From positions 1 through 25,126 of the forward strand of contig JAZLLK010000013.1 of assembly GCA_045598105.1 (NCBI GenBank): DNA of 25,126 bases. Direction: 5' to 3'. The notes under the pieces were generated by a model that was given only the letters and a program-made list of their open reading frames with translations, was not told the origin of the DNA and did not search any database. Every line of letters starts with the position of its first letter. Position 1 is the first letter of the stretch. Shown piece after piece: positions 1-7,645 of the stretch. The stretch comes from UBA1205 sp045598105 (GTDB taxonomy: Bacteria > Bacteroidota > Bacteroidia > Bacteroidales > WCHB1-69). Both the position numbers and the translations under genes were made by a program.

Positions 1-174
1 GTATTTACCATACTCACTGTTACAGGTCAGGTATTACATACCCAAACAGTTGAAGCCCTTGCAGGCAAAAACAGTATTGAATTCAATACCGAAAACCTTG
101 CTGCCGGCGTTTATTTCTATACCATGGACTTCCAAGGCCAACGTCTCATGAAGAAAATGGTTATCAAAAAGTAA
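1..174 (+). CDS. C-terminal end of a type IX secreted protein (sorting domain), 5' partial
   Basis: The first 57 codons of the window are open in frame 1 and end in TAA at 172-174. The visible tail has the features of a type A type IX secretion sorting domain: a beta-rich stretch with TGQVL, then LAAGVYFYTM, and a basic end KKMVIKK. In this family the tail directs export across the outer membrane through the Por/T9SS machinery and is normally cleaved or used for anchoring. The passenger domain lies outside the window, so the protein's function cannot be told. A strong terminator follows 20 bases later. The family assignment is fairly sure from the G-[VI]-Y-x-[YV] core and basic terminus. Confidence 0.82.
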   Translation, partial: VFTILTVTGQVLHTQTVEALAGKNSIEFNTENLAAGVYFYTMDFQGQRLMKKMVIKK

Positions 175-194
175 AATACTGTTTGTGAACCGAT

Positions 195-225
195 AAAAAG
201 GGAACCTTGCGGTTCCCTTTTTTTT
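195..225 (+). terminator. Rho-independent terminator after the type IX secreted protein gene
   Basis: A stem AAGGGAACC / GGTTCCCTT with a four-base TTGC loop is flanked by A's on the left and followed by a run of eight T's. It sits 20 bases after the stop at 174 and fits an intrinsic terminator closely. Confidence 0.88.
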
Positions 226-348
226 GTGCGAGTACGGGTATGTGTGCTGCTGTAGTATGGGCATGGTTACAGGTGTAAGTGGACAGTTAAAAATATCGGA
301 ATATTAAAAAAAATAGAGGTAAGCCGCTTTCTGTATGTTATAATTAGT

Positions 349-356
349 TATTTTTG
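349..356 (+). promoter_or_regulatory. Bacteroidota-type -7 box (TATTTTTG) for the SUMF1-domain gene
   Basis: TATTTTTG matches the TAnnTTTG -7 consensus and ends 17 bases before the ATG at 374, so the leader would be only about ten bases long. No clear -33 TTG is visible at the usual distance. Confidence 0.6.
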
Positions 357-373
357 CAAAAAAATAATTAATT

Positions 374-1123
374 ATGAACAGTATGAAATATGTAATGGCA
401 ATAGTGTTGCTGTGTATGGCAAGCGGGCTGCGTGCCCAAACAGCACCATATAATATCATGGATATTCCTATGGTATATGTGCAGGGCGGTGCTTATAATA
501 TGGGTGCCCAAGTGCATGATACCCTCGCCGGTGCTGACGAGATAACTCATAGTGTAAAGGTGAAAAATTTTTATATATCACCTTGTGAGGTTACACAAGC
601 TTTATGGAAGGCGGTAATGGGGAATAATCCTTCCCGTTTTAAGGGTGAAACAAGGCCTGTAGAGCGTGTGAGCTGGAATGATTGTCAGTTGTTTATAGAT
701 TCACTCAATAAACTTACCGGCATGCATTACAGGCTTCCTACCGAAGCAGAGTGGGAGTATGCCGCCAAGGGCGGACATGCTTATAGTAGAAATTGGTATA
801 GCGGAGCAAAATTTGTAAATACGGTAGCCCGTTATAAGGACAATAGTAACCATGTAACATGGAAGGTATCTACACGTATGCCCAATGAACTTAACCTGTG
901 TGATATGAGCGGTAATGTGTGGGAATGGTGTGCTGATGTATATGCTCCGTATGACACTACAAGTTATTATCCTAAGTCGCCTGCAGAAGGCTTGTATCGA
1001 GTGTGTCGTGGCGGAAGCTATAACAGTACGGCTGCAGATTGCAGGGTGAGCAAGCGAGGCAGGCAAAAGCCGAACTATAAGCACCCTACCATAGGCTTTC
1101 GGCTGGCTATGAGTGATGAATAA
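374..1123 (+). CDS. Secreted SUMF1/formylglycine-generating-enzyme-fold protein
   Basis: A 249-residue protein with an N-terminal signal peptide (hydrophobic IVLLCMASGLRAQ) followed by a single SUMF1 (FGE-sulfatase) domain. Family landmarks are present in order: PMVYVQGGAYNMG, EVTQALWKAVMG, RPVERVSWNDC, YRLPTEAEWEYAA, CDMSGNVWEWCAD, RGGSYN and TIGFRLA. In true formylglycine-generating enzymes two cysteines follow RGGS. Here the first is Ser218 and only the second, Cys223, is kept, so copper-dependent sulfatase activation is unlikely. In Bacteroidota this fold also occurs in gliding/secretion proteins such as GldJ and GldK and in many secreted proteins of unknown role; this one is shorter than those. 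The start could also be the Met at 383, which gives a more typical signal peptide. It appears to be a single-gene unit with its own promoter, convergent with the next gene. Family is sure, substrate unknown. Confidence 0.88.
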   Translation: MNSMKYVMAIVLLCMASGLRAQTAPYNIMDIPMVYVQGGAYNMGAQVHDTLAGADEITHSVKVKNFYISPCEVTQALWKAVMGNNPSRFKGETRPVERVSWNDCQLFIDSLNKLTGMHYRLPTEAEWEYAAKGGHAYSRNWYSGAKFVNTVARYKDNSNHVTWKVSTRMPNELNLCDMSGNVWEWCADVYAPYDTTSYYPKSPAEGLYRVCRGGSYNSTAADCRVSKRGRQKPNYKHPTIGFRLAMSDE

Positions 1124-1149
1124 TTATATATGCAGGTGTGAAGCTGCTA

Positions 1150-2139
1150 TTATGCCCTTGGTTGCTTATTGTAGGCATGGGTCATAAATATGCGGCAAAA
1201 GGTATCTTCCGGTATTTTATTGCCTATGAGTACCATTATATATACTATTACAAAGGCAAATATCGCTCTAAAGAGTATAATGCCTGTCCAGTGCCCTCCC
1301 ATACCCAGCATGAGCAGTGTATCTTCTATAATGGAGTGAAAAAGCCCCATAAGGGCCATAGAATAGAATATATCTTTTGCTTTTACATTCGGCTTGCTAC
1401 CTTCAGCTATAATAAGTCCGCCGCCATAGGCTATACCCATGGTGAGTCCGACCACGGTAAGCGGCAACATGGCTTCACTAATACCCAGCCATGCCAATGG
1501 AGGTAACATTATTTTATTGAACCATTTAATGGCTCCTGTTACTTCCAGCAAATGTATAAAATTTACCAACAGGAATATCATACATATAATAAGTCCGTAG
1601 TTTCTCAATTCGTGTAGTGCCCATGTCCCCCATGTATGGGTGGTGGATGTGAAGGCATGGGTTATGTGCATAGGCGATTGTAGCAGACCGGTACTTTGGT
1701 ATAGGTAAAATAATATAATGCCTGCTACTATGCTGAAAACAAATCGTATGCAAAACATTACCCATATTTTTATGCCTGTTTTGCGGGCTATGCCCAGTTC
1801 TATAGGAAAAGTGTGTGCTATGAGTATCATGGTGAGCAGTACCGTGGTTTGAGCCACCGTGAGTGGCTCTGATAGCGAAGGATATATGGTAAAAAATGAA
1901 AGCAGGCCACCATATATATTTACCACCAGTGCTGTAAGCCATACAAGCGATGTTTCGGCAGGTAAACCCACACATTGCATTACCGGCTGGAGCAATTGGC
2001 TTATATGTGGTAATATATTGGCTACTTGTATAAAGTGTATAATAACCGATATGGGTATCATTAACCTGAACAGGGTGATACAGGCTTTGAGTGTGCGTTG
2101 AAGACTATAGTTAAAAAATGTTTTAATGCTTTCCCCCAT
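1150..2139 (-). CDS. Nucleoside-recognition (gate) domain membrane protein
   Basis: A polytopic inner-membrane protein of 329 residues starting MGESIKTFF. It has many hydrophobic segments and the small-residue loops typical of the nucleoside-recognition/gate domain (PF07670, also in spore maturation proteins and YjiH-like proteins), for example NIYGGLLSFF and GIAYGGGLIIAEG. The family is related to nucleoside transporters, but the substrate here is unknown. The frame stays open upstream of 2139, but that extension is a poor protein-like sequence and would contain the TACCTTTG promoter at 2166-2173, so Met at 2139 is the better start. It is divergent from the membrane protein at 2269 and convergent with the SUMF1 gene, with only 26 bases between their ends. 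The gate-domain assignment comes from recognition of the fold signature, not from a catalytic motif. Confidence 0.72.
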   Translation of the reverse strand: MGESIKTFFNYSLQRTLKACITLFRLMIPISVIIHFIQVANILPHISQLLQPVMQCVGLPAETSLVWLTALVVNIYGGLLSFFTIYPSLSEPLTVAQTTVLLTMILIAHTFPIELGIARKTGIKIWVMFCIRFVFSIVAGIILFYLYQSTGLLQSPMHITHAFTSTTHTWGTWALHELRNYGLIICMIFLLVNFIHLLEVTGAIKWFNKIMLPPLAWLGISEAMLPLTVVGLTMGIAYGGGLIIAEGSKPNVKAKDIFYSMALMGLFHSIIEDTLLMLGMGGHWTGIILFRAIFAFVIVYIMVLIGNKIPEDTFCRIFMTHAYNKQPRA

Positions 2140-2165
2140 GTAATGTATTTCTAAAAAAAACGGTG

Positions 2166-2173
2166 CAAAGGTA
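2166..2173 (-). promoter_or_regulatory. -7 box (TACCTTTG) for the gate-domain membrane protein
   Basis: On the minus strand this reads TACCTTTG, an exact TAnnTTTG match, 26 bases before the ATG at 2139. Together with the plus-strand box at 2235 it makes the 2140-2268 gap a divergent promoter region. Confidence 0.65.
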
Positions 2174-2234
2174 GCATTTTTTTTGCTCTTGTAAAAAAAA
2201 AGGAACCAAGGCCGGATTTTAGCAAAAAAAACAT

Positions 2235-2242
2235 TATCTTTG
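2235..2242 (+). promoter_or_regulatory. -7 box (TATCTTTG) for the 2269-4439 operon
   Basis: TATCTTTG followed by GC matches the Bacteroidota -7 consensus and ends 26 bases before the ATG at 2269. A -33 TTG is not obvious. Confidence 0.65.
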
Positions 2243-2268
2243 CACTTGTAGCAATGATAGTATAATGC

Positions 2269-3306
2269 ATGAAGAATAAAATAAAAAGTATAGTTAAACT
2301 GGTGCTGTTTTTGGCTCTTGGCGTGTTTTTTGTATGGTTTTCGGTAAAGGACCTTACCATGGAACAGCGTGCCGAAATATGGCAGAATGTAAAGTCCATA
2401 TTTATACATCATAAATGGGGTTGGCTGTTGTTATGTGCCGTTATAGGCTACATAAGTGTATGGATAAGAGGTTTAAGATCTGTACTCATGATTAATCCTT
2501 TGGGCTACAAGGTGCGTTCTACAACAGCCTATCATTCGGTATGTATATGCTATTTGGCCAATATGGCCATACCCCGTTTGGGTGAAATATTGCGATGTAC
2601 CGTTTTACAAAAATATGACAAGGTGCCCTTTCAAAAGTCGCTGGGAACAGTGGTAACCGAGCGTGTAATAGATGTAATAATATGCGGAATGATGTTTGTG
2701 GCGGCCTTGCTGTTGGAATCGGATAAAATAATGCAAATATTTATAGATAACCACGTGGGTGCCAATATTATATCTATGCTTTCGGGTGGGGGTAAATATA
2801 TAGCATTACTCGTAGTATTGGTATGTGTAGTTGTTATATATGTTTTGCGTAAGCGTATAGTTGCATTTTCATGGGTTCAAAAAATAAAGCAGGTGCTGCT
2901 GGGCTTTTGGGAAGGCATGCTTTCTATAAAAAAATTACAGCATCCTATATTGTTTATAATATATTCTTTACTGATATGGGTGTGTTACTATTTAATGTTC
3001 TTTATGGCTTTATTCGCATTTCCGGAGGTGATGAGTTTGGGTGCCAATGTGCTGTTGCTCTCTTTGTCGGCGGTGGTAATAGGCACCGTAGGTTTTGTAG
3101 TAGCCCAAGGCGGCTTGGGTGCCTATCCGTGGCTGGTGTCGGTTGTAATGGCTTTATATGGTATATCAGCTGAAGTAGGCCTGGCTGTAGGCTGGGTGGT
3201 GTGGTCGGTAGAATCTTTGGTGTATTTATTTATAGGCCTGGTATCTTTAATAATTATATCATTAAAAAAACAGCAACATGAATTACCTGTCACTGGTGAA
3301 AAGTAA
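2269..3306 (+). CDS. LPG-synthase-type (UPF0104/YbhN-like) integral membrane protein
   Basis: A 345-residue polytopic membrane protein of the lysylphosphatidylglycerol synthase TM family (PF03706). Visible landmarks are the first TM segment (VLFLALGVFFVWFSV), the WIRGLRS loop, NMAIPRLGEILRC near residues 100-115, a VVTERVIDV motif, and the C-terminal glycine-rich TM segment (GTVGFVVAQGGLGAYPWLV). Proteins of this shape without a catalytic domain are described as flippase-like or of unknown function, often linked to cell envelope lipids. Its last 29 bases overlap the start of rfaE2, so the two are translationally linked and the product may act in envelope assembly; that last point is inference. 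Confidence 0.8.
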   Translation: MKNKIKSIVKLVLFLALGVFFVWFSVKDLTMEQRAEIWQNVKSIFIHHKWGWLLLCAVIGYISVWIRGLRSVLMINPLGYKVRSTTAYHSVCICYLANMAIPRLGEILRCTVLQKYDKVPFQKSLGTVVTERVIDVIICGMMFVAALLLESDKIMQIFIDNHVGANIISMLSGGGKYIALLVVLVCVVVIYVLRKRIVAFSWVQKIKQVLLGFWEGMLSIKKLQHPILFIIYSLLIWVCYYLMFFMALFAFPEVMSLGANVLLLSLSAVVIGTVGFVVAQGGLGAYPWLVSVVMALYGISAEVGLAVGWVVWSVESLVYLFIGLVSLIIISLKKQQHELPVTGEK

Positions 3307-3772
3307 GATATATGCAGCCGATAGTGCTTTGCCTTGTGTAGAGTTATGGCATAAGGAAGGAAAACATATAGTGTTTACCAATGGCTGCTTTGACATAGTG
3401 CATCGCGGGCATTTAGATTATTTGGCTAAGGCTGCAGCCTTAGGCGATAAGTTGGTAGTGGGGCTCAATACCGATGCTTCAGTACGGGATATTAAAGGGC
3501 CTGAGCGGCCGGTTATAGACGAATATTCCAGGGCATGGCTGTTGGCATCATTATGTTATGTAGATGCGGTGATGCTGTTTAACGAGCCCACACCTTATGA
3601 ACTTATAGGCAGGGTACAGCCGCAGGTATTGGTAAAAGGTGCCGATTATAAGGCCGAGAATATAGTGGGCTATGATATAGTTACATCAGGCGGTGGAAAG
3701 GTGGTTACCTTAGAATTCTTACAAGGGTTTTCTACCACTTCCATTATAGAAAAAATACGAAACACCCGTTAG
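3278..3772 (+). CDS. rfaE2: D-glycero-beta-D-manno-heptose 1-phosphate adenylyltransferase
   Basis: A 164-residue stand-alone nucleotidyltransferase, equivalent to the C-terminal domain of E. coli HldE. It transfers AMP from ATP to heptose 1-phosphate to make ADP-heptose for LPS core synthesis, in the cytoplasm. The family motifs are clear: FTNGCFD, the HxGH motif (His42 and His45 in VHRGH), GLNTDASVRDIKG, RPV-DEYSRA, VLVKGADY and a C-terminal FSTTSIIEKI matching the ISSTxxI-type ending. The start overlaps the previous gene by 29 bases; it is kept because the N-terminal residues MNYLSLVKSKIY align with the usual start of Bacteroidota homologs. mnmD follows after one base. Confidence 0.93.
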   Translation: MNYLSLVKSKIYAADSALPCVELWHKEGKHIVFTNGCFDIVHRGHLDYLAKAAALGDKLVVGLNTDASVRDIKGPERPVIDEYSRAWLLASLCYVDAVMLFNEPTPYELIGRVQPQVLVKGADYKAENIVGYDIVTSGGGKVVTLEFLQGFSTTSIIEKIRNTR

Positions 3773-3773
3773 T

Positions 3774-4439
3774 ATGCAGCGTAAAAGCATACTCACCGAA
3801 GACGGCTCCTCAAGCCTGTATGCACCTCAATTTCACCAATCGTATCATTCCGTGCATGGTGCCATGCAGGAGTCGGAACACATATTCATACATGCCGGCT
3901 TGCAATGTGAGCAGTTGGCCAATGTGTCTGCTATAAATATATTTGAAATGGGCTTTGGTACCGGGCTCAATGCCTTACTTACCTGGTATTATGCCCGGCA
4001 TATACGTGTAGATTATGAATCGGTAGAGTTGTATCCGTTACAACCTCAGGAGTATAATACGCTTAATTATGCAGAAAGGATACCCCATGCTTTGGCGGGG
4101 AAGGTGTTTCAATGTATGCACCAAACTTCATGGAATACATGGCAGGAAATAAGTCAGCAGTTTCGTTTATATAAGCATTTGTGTGACTTGCAAAGCGTAG
4201 AATTACATAAAAATACGTATCATTTAGTATATTTTGATGCTTTTTCACCAGACGAGCAGCCGGAATTATGGAGTAATCAGGTATTTGAACGTATATTTTT
4301 GGCAATGCAGCCACAAGGTATATTGGTTACCTATTCCACCAAAGGAGATGTAAAGCGGGCTTTAAAGAGTGCGGGGTTTAGCATAGAAAAGTTGCCGGGA
4401 CCTATAGGAAAAAGGGAAATATTGCGTGCGTATAAGTAA
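3774..4439 (+). CDS. mnmD: tRNA 5-(aminomethyl)-2-thiouridine methyltransferase (MnmD type)
   Basis: A 221-residue SAM-dependent methyltransferase of the DUF752/MnmD family. It corresponds to the N-terminal domain of E. coli MnmC and makes mnm5s2U at the wobble position of certain tRNAs. Visible motifs are the N-terminal DGSSSLYAPQFHQSYHS, the SAM-binding EMGFGTGLNALL (Gly60-Gly64), YFDAFSPDEQPELW (catalytic-loop region), and the C-terminal VTYSTKGDVKRAL and PGPIGKREILRA. There is no FAD oxidase domain, as expected for the stand-alone form in Bacteroidota. It begins one base after the rfaE2 stop and is the last gene of the operon, ended by the palindromic terminator at 4442-4477. Confidence 0.93.
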   Translation: MQRKSILTEDGSSSLYAPQFHQSYHSVHGAMQESEHIFIHAGLQCEQLANVSAINIFEMGFGTGLNALLTWYYARHIRVDYESVELYPLQPQEYNTLNYAERIPHALAGKVFQCMHQTSWNTWQEISQQFRLYKHLCDLQSVELHKNTYHLVYFDAFSPDEQPELWSNQVFERIFLAMQPQGILVTYSTKGDVKRALKSAGFSIEKLPGPIGKREILRAYK

Positions 4440-4441
4440 TA

Positions 4442-4477
4442 AAAAAAAGGCTATTCTGTACAGAATAGCCTTTTTTT
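4442..4477. terminator. Bidirectional terminator between mnmD and lpxD
   Basis: A perfect inverted repeat: seven A's, then GGCTATTCTG, a TA centre, CAGAATAGCC and seven T's. It lies between two converging genes (stops at 4439 on plus and 4491 on minus) and has a U-tract in both directions, so it should serve both. Confidence 0.92.
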
Positions 4478-4490
4478 ATACAAATATTGT

Positions 4491-5462
4491 TTATTTGTTT
4501 TTTAGCTGTTCTATTTCTTTTTCCATATCGCTTATTTTGCCAAGCAATTGAGGCAACATTCTTAGTGCAGCTAATTCTTTCCATTTTTTGTTTACGTCTA
4601 TGGCCGGTGTGCCGAACAGTATTTTGCCGGCAGGCACTGATTTATCCACACCTGATGTGGCCAGTATTACGCTACCTTTACCTATTACAAGGTCTTTATT
4701 GATAGATACCTTGGCCCATATCAGGCAGTCGTCTTCTATGGTAGTAACGCCGGCTATGGCGCAGTGTGAACCTATGAGGCAATGTTTGCCTATGGTGGTA
4801 TCATGGCCTACCTGTATGTGGTTGTCAAATTTACAGCCTTCACCTATGTGTGTATCACCCGATACACCTTTATCTATGGTGCATAGGGCTCCTATTTCCA
4901 CATTGTCGTCTATGGTGGTGGTACCGCATGATTCCAGTTTATCCCAGTGGGTGGGGCGACGTTTAAAATAGAAGGCTTCACCACCTATTACACTATTTGA
5001 TTGAATGGTAACGTTATTACCTATGGTGGTGTGGTCATATATGCTTACATTGGAATGTATAACACAATTTCTACCTATTTTTACGTTTTCTCCTACAAAT
5101 ACGCCGGGTTGGAGTATGGTGCCTTCACCTATTTGTGCGTTGGGATGTACAAATACCGATTGCGAATGAAAATGACGGAAGTGTTTAACCAATTTTACAT
5201 AATCTCTAAAAGGATCATCGGAAATAAGTAATGTTTTTCCGTGATTGTCTTCAGGACGTATGTCTAATATTACGAAGCCGGCATTGCTGTTGAGCACTTT
5301 TTCGTAATATTTGGGATGGTCCACAAAGGTGAGTTCTCCCGGCCCGGTCATGTGTATTTCATTAATACCGGTAACCATAGCGTGGAGGTTACCACATACT
5401 TCTATGTGCGAACCCATAATGTCCACAAGCTCTTTTAGAGCAATAGGTGCGTCAAAAATCAT
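4491..5462 (-). CDS. lpxD: LpxD-family UDP-3-O-acyl-glucosamine N-acyltransferase
   Basis: A 323-residue left-handed beta-helix acyltransferase. LpxD adds the second 3-hydroxyacyl chain to UDP-3-O-acylglucosamine in lipid A synthesis. The N-terminal domain (residues 1-100) has GPGELTFVDHPKYYE, the uridine-binding region. A long series of hexapeptide repeats follows (IGEGTILQPGV, IGRNCVIHSNV, IGNNVTIQSNS). The likely catalytic histidine is His220 in QVGHDTTIG, equivalent to E. coli His239. The C-terminus ends in a short helix (MEKEIEQLKNK). It lies 19 bases after efp and probably shares its transcript. The usual lpxC/fabZ/lpxA neighbours are absent, so it could be a second LpxD-like copy with a different acyl donor or sugar; the main genomic lpxD may be elsewhere. 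Confidence 0.83.
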   Translation of the reverse strand: MIFDAPIALKELVDIMGSHIEVCGNLHAMVTGINEIHMTGPGELTFVDHPKYYEKVLNSNAGFVILDIRPEDNHGKTLLISDDPFRDYVKLVKHFRHFHSQSVFVHPNAQIGEGTILQPGVFVGENVKIGRNCVIHSNVSIYDHTTIGNNVTIQSNSVIGGEAFYFKRRPTHWDKLESCGTTTIDDNVEIGALCTIDKGVSGDTHIGEGCKFDNHIQVGHDTTIGKHCLIGSHCAIAGVTTIEDDCLIWAKVSINKDLVIGKGSVILATSGVDKSVPAGKILFGTPAIDVNKKWKELAALRMLPQLLGKISDMEKEIEQLKNK

Positions 5463-5481
5463 GAGTGTGCTTTAATTAAGT

Positions 5482-6045
5482 TTATTTAACTCTTTCTGCA
5501 TATTTATTGGTACGAGTATCTACCTTTATGATTTCACCTTCATTAATGAATAGCGGAACCATTACTTCAGCACCTGTTTCTACTATTGCTTTCTTTTGGG
5601 CATTGGTAGCTGTATCACCTTTTACACCGGGCTCGGTGTAGGTAACTTTCAATTCTACAAAAGGAGGCATTTCGCATGTGAGCGGGGTATCGGTTTCGGC
5701 ATGATACATTACTTCTACGCTTTGTCCTTCTTTAAGCAGACCCGGGTTGGTAATTAAGGCTTCTTCTATGGAAATTTGTTCATAGGTTTCACCATGCATA
5801 AACCAATACATGTCACCATCTTTGTAGAGGTATTGGTAAGGACGACGTTCTACGCGGGCAAGTTCTATTTTAACACCTGCATCAAAACGGTTTTCCAATA
5901 CTCTGCCGGATTTTATATGTCTTAATTTTGTTCTTACAAAAGTGTTACCTTTACCCGGCTTTACATGTTGAAATTCAACTATTGTCCACAATTCATTGTT
6001 GTGTACAATACACAATCCGTTCTTAAAATCTGCTGTTGTTGCCAT
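5482..6045 (-). CDS. efp: Elongation factor P
   Basis: A 187-residue protein with the full EF-P length and three OB-type domains. It binds the ribosome between P and E sites and relieves stalling at polyproline stretches. Landmarks are the loop KPGKGNTFVRTKLRHI with Lys32 at the tip (the residue modified in many bacteria), GRVLENRFDAG, the middle domain around YLYKDGDMYWFM, and the C-terminal GDTATNAQKKAIVETGAEVMVPLFINEGEIIKVDTRT spread over residues 145-180. No modification enzyme is seen nearby. It follows rplS on the minus strand after a hairpin and precedes lpxD by 19 bases. No TAnnTTTG box is visible just upstream, so it may rely on read-through from rplS. Confidence 0.97.
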   Translation of the reverse strand: MATTADFKNGLCIVHNNELWTIVEFQHVKPGKGNTFVRTKLRHIKSGRVLENRFDAGVKIELARVERRPYQYLYKDGDMYWFMHGETYEQISIEEALITNPGLLKEGQSVEVMYHAETDTPLTCEMPPFVELKVTYTEPGVKGDTATNAQKKAIVETGAEVMVPLFINEGEIIKVDTRTNKYAERVK

Positions 6046-6080
6046 ATATGTTTTGCTTTTAACAGTTATTATATACTAAA

Positions 6081-6105
6081 GAAGCCCTTCAATGAGGGCT
6101 TTCTT
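6081..6105 (-). terminator. Hairpin between rplS and efp (terminator or attenuator)
   Basis: On the minus strand AAGCCCT, loop CATTGA, AGGGCTT is followed by CTTTAG, a weak U-tract. It starts a few bases after the rplS stop. The poor U-run and lack of a visible efp promoter suggest partial termination, letting some transcripts continue into efp. Confidence 0.6.
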
Positions 6106-6108
6106 CAT

Positions 6109-6462
6109 TTATGATCTCTTTTCTTTAATACGAGCTTTCTTACCGGTTAAGTTTCTTAAGTAGAATATTCTTGCTCTTCTAACTACACCGCGTTTATTCA
6201 CTACAATGCTTTGAATAAAAGGAGAGTTAATAGGAAATATACGTTCTACACCTATACCACCGGATATTTTTCTTACAGTGAAAGTTTCGGTAGCACCTGC
6301 ACCTACACGTTGAAGTACTACACCTTGGTATGATTGTAAACGTTCTTTGTTACCTTCTACTATTTTGTAAGTAACGGTAATGGTGTCACCTGCTTTAAAT
6401 TGAGGATATTCTTTCTTTTCAATGAGTTGTTCTTCGGTGAATTTAATCAATGCTGATTTCAT
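6109..6462 (-). CDS. rplS: 50S ribosomal protein L19
   Basis: A 117-residue protein of normal L19 length. L19 sits at the 30S-50S interface. Recognisable segments are FKAGDTITVTYKIVEGNKERLQSYQGVVL, RKISGGIGVERIFPINSPFI and the basic C-terminal VRRARIFYLRNLTGKKARIKE. It has its own -7 box at 6577-6584, leaving a leader of over 100 bases, which is longer than those of its neighbours and could be a site of regulation. A hairpin and efp follow. Confidence 0.97.
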   Translation of the reverse strand: MKSALIKFTEEQLIEKKEYPQFKAGDTITVTYKIVEGNKERLQSYQGVVLQRVGAGATETFTVRKISGGIGVERIFPINSPFIQSIVVNKRGVVRRARIFYLRNLTGKKARIKEKRS

Positions 6463-6576
6463 TTCTTTTGTCTTTCTTTTATAAGATGTAACCCCACACG
6501 ATTCACATGGCTACTATGGCCAATACGTTAACTGAATGATACATCCGTGTTAATTATAATGTTAATTCAAAGTCTG

Positions 6577-6584
6577 CAAAGGTA
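6577..6584 (-). promoter_or_regulatory. -7 box (TACCTTTG) for rplS
   Basis: The minus-strand reading is TACCTTTG followed by CA, an exact TAnnTTTG match. It lies 114 bases before the rplS ATG, so the mRNA would have a leader of about 105-110 bases. Confidence 0.62.
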
Positions 6585-6628
6585 CAAAAAAAATCAATAC
6601 AAACTTTCATTATGTGTATAAAAAATAA

Positions 6629-7630
6629 TTACTGATAGCAGTTTTGACACATGGTGATGTTTTTTTTGTCTTTTAAAACTTTGTGTAAGAATGTTTTGTA
6701 TTGTTTGTTGCTATTTAAGTTATTCCATTGGCTTTCGCTCCACGGGGTATACACATAACGGGCATTTTTATCATAGCAGCAGGGAAGTATGAGTCCGTCC
6801 CAGGTTATCACCACCGCATTCCATGCTCTGTAGCACGAGGCGGTGCGAGAGGGCTTGCGTACACAGGCTCCGTTATCAAGGTGGGTGTAGCGGTTTAACC
6901 TGCCCTGCAGTGTAGGCATAAGCGGTGAGGATGTGTTATAGAATTGAGCCGATTTAAAGCTTACGCTGTCGGCCCCGGCCTGTAGAGCGGTGTGTTTTAT
7001 TTCGCTCATGTATATTTCGGTGGTGCTAAGCACCAAACATTGTGCCTCTATGTGAGGGGTAGGGCTGTTCAGTTCTTTTTTGGCTGCCTGCAGCCATGAT
7101 ATGGCTTGTATGGTACGAGCCCATACACCCCCTATGCGGTATTGTTCGTATTCCTGTTGCCTGTGTCCGTCCATGGATATAATAATGCGGTGTAATCCCG
7201 ATAACACTATGTCTTTGGCCATGGCAGGCGTAATGTTTTGAGCATTGGTGGACGTGTTTACATATATGTGTCGGTCGGCTGCAAAGCGTATGAGCCGGGT
7301 AGCCTGCGGATGTAAAAACGGCTCTCCCTGAAAATATAATGTAAGATTAATAAGGTACGGTGAAGCGGTGTATATAATACGGCGGTATAAATCTTCGTTT
7401 ATCATGCCTTTTTCCCGTGTGAGCAGGCCTGCCCCCGATGGGCATTCGGGACAATGCAAATTACATACATTGCAGGGCTCTACCGCCATGGAATACACTC
7501 GCCCATGGTGTATTACCTTTCCCATAATGCGTGACAACGCGTAATCTATGCCTACGCGTATAAGATTAAGTATCTTTTTCCCGGTAATAATGCCTGCATA
7601 GGCCCTATAATAACGGAAAAAATTATACAT
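6629..7630 (-). CDS. Radical SAM protein with SPASM-type C-terminal cluster domain
   Basis: A 333-residue radical SAM enzyme. The CX3CX2C cluster is Cys56, Cys60 and Cys63 (in CNLHCPEC), with an extra Cys53 just before it. Other barrel landmarks are LTLYFQGEPFLHP (SAM contact), VNTSTNAQNIT and IIISMDGHRQQEYEQYRIGG. The C-terminal part has the cysteine pattern of a SPASM/twitch domain: GACVRK, SCYRAW, LPCCYDK and CQNCYQ at the very end, which would hold auxiliary iron-sulfur clusters. The substrate is unknown. SPASM proteins often modify peptides, but no precursor peptide is visible nearby, and homologs in Bacteroidota often stand alone or near envelope sugar genes. It begins 15 bases after the sigma factor gene stop, so the two are probably cotranscribed. 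Confidence 0.88.
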   Translation of the reverse strand: MYNFFRYYRAYAGIITGKKILNLIRVGIDYALSRIMGKVIHHGRVYSMAVEPCNVCNLHCPECPSGAGLLTREKGMINEDLYRRIIYTASPYLINLTLYFQGEPFLHPQATRLIRFAADRHIYVNTSTNAQNITPAMAKDIVLSGLHRIIISMDGHRQQEYEQYRIGGVWARTIQAISWLQAAKKELNSPTPHIEAQCLVLSTTEIYMSEIKHTALQAGADSVSFKSAQFYNTSSPLMPTLQGRLNRYTHLDNGACVRKPSRTASCYRAWNAVVITWDGLILPCCYDKNARYVYTPWSESQWNNLNSNKQYKTFLHKVLKDKKNITMCQNCYQ

Positions 7631-7645
7631 ATATAAAAAAACGAA

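Noticed and set aside
1138..1506. Plus-strand ORF of 122 codons opposite the gate-domain gene
   Set aside because: It lies entirely within the antisense of a membrane protein gene and has a low-complexity Tyr/His-rich translation.
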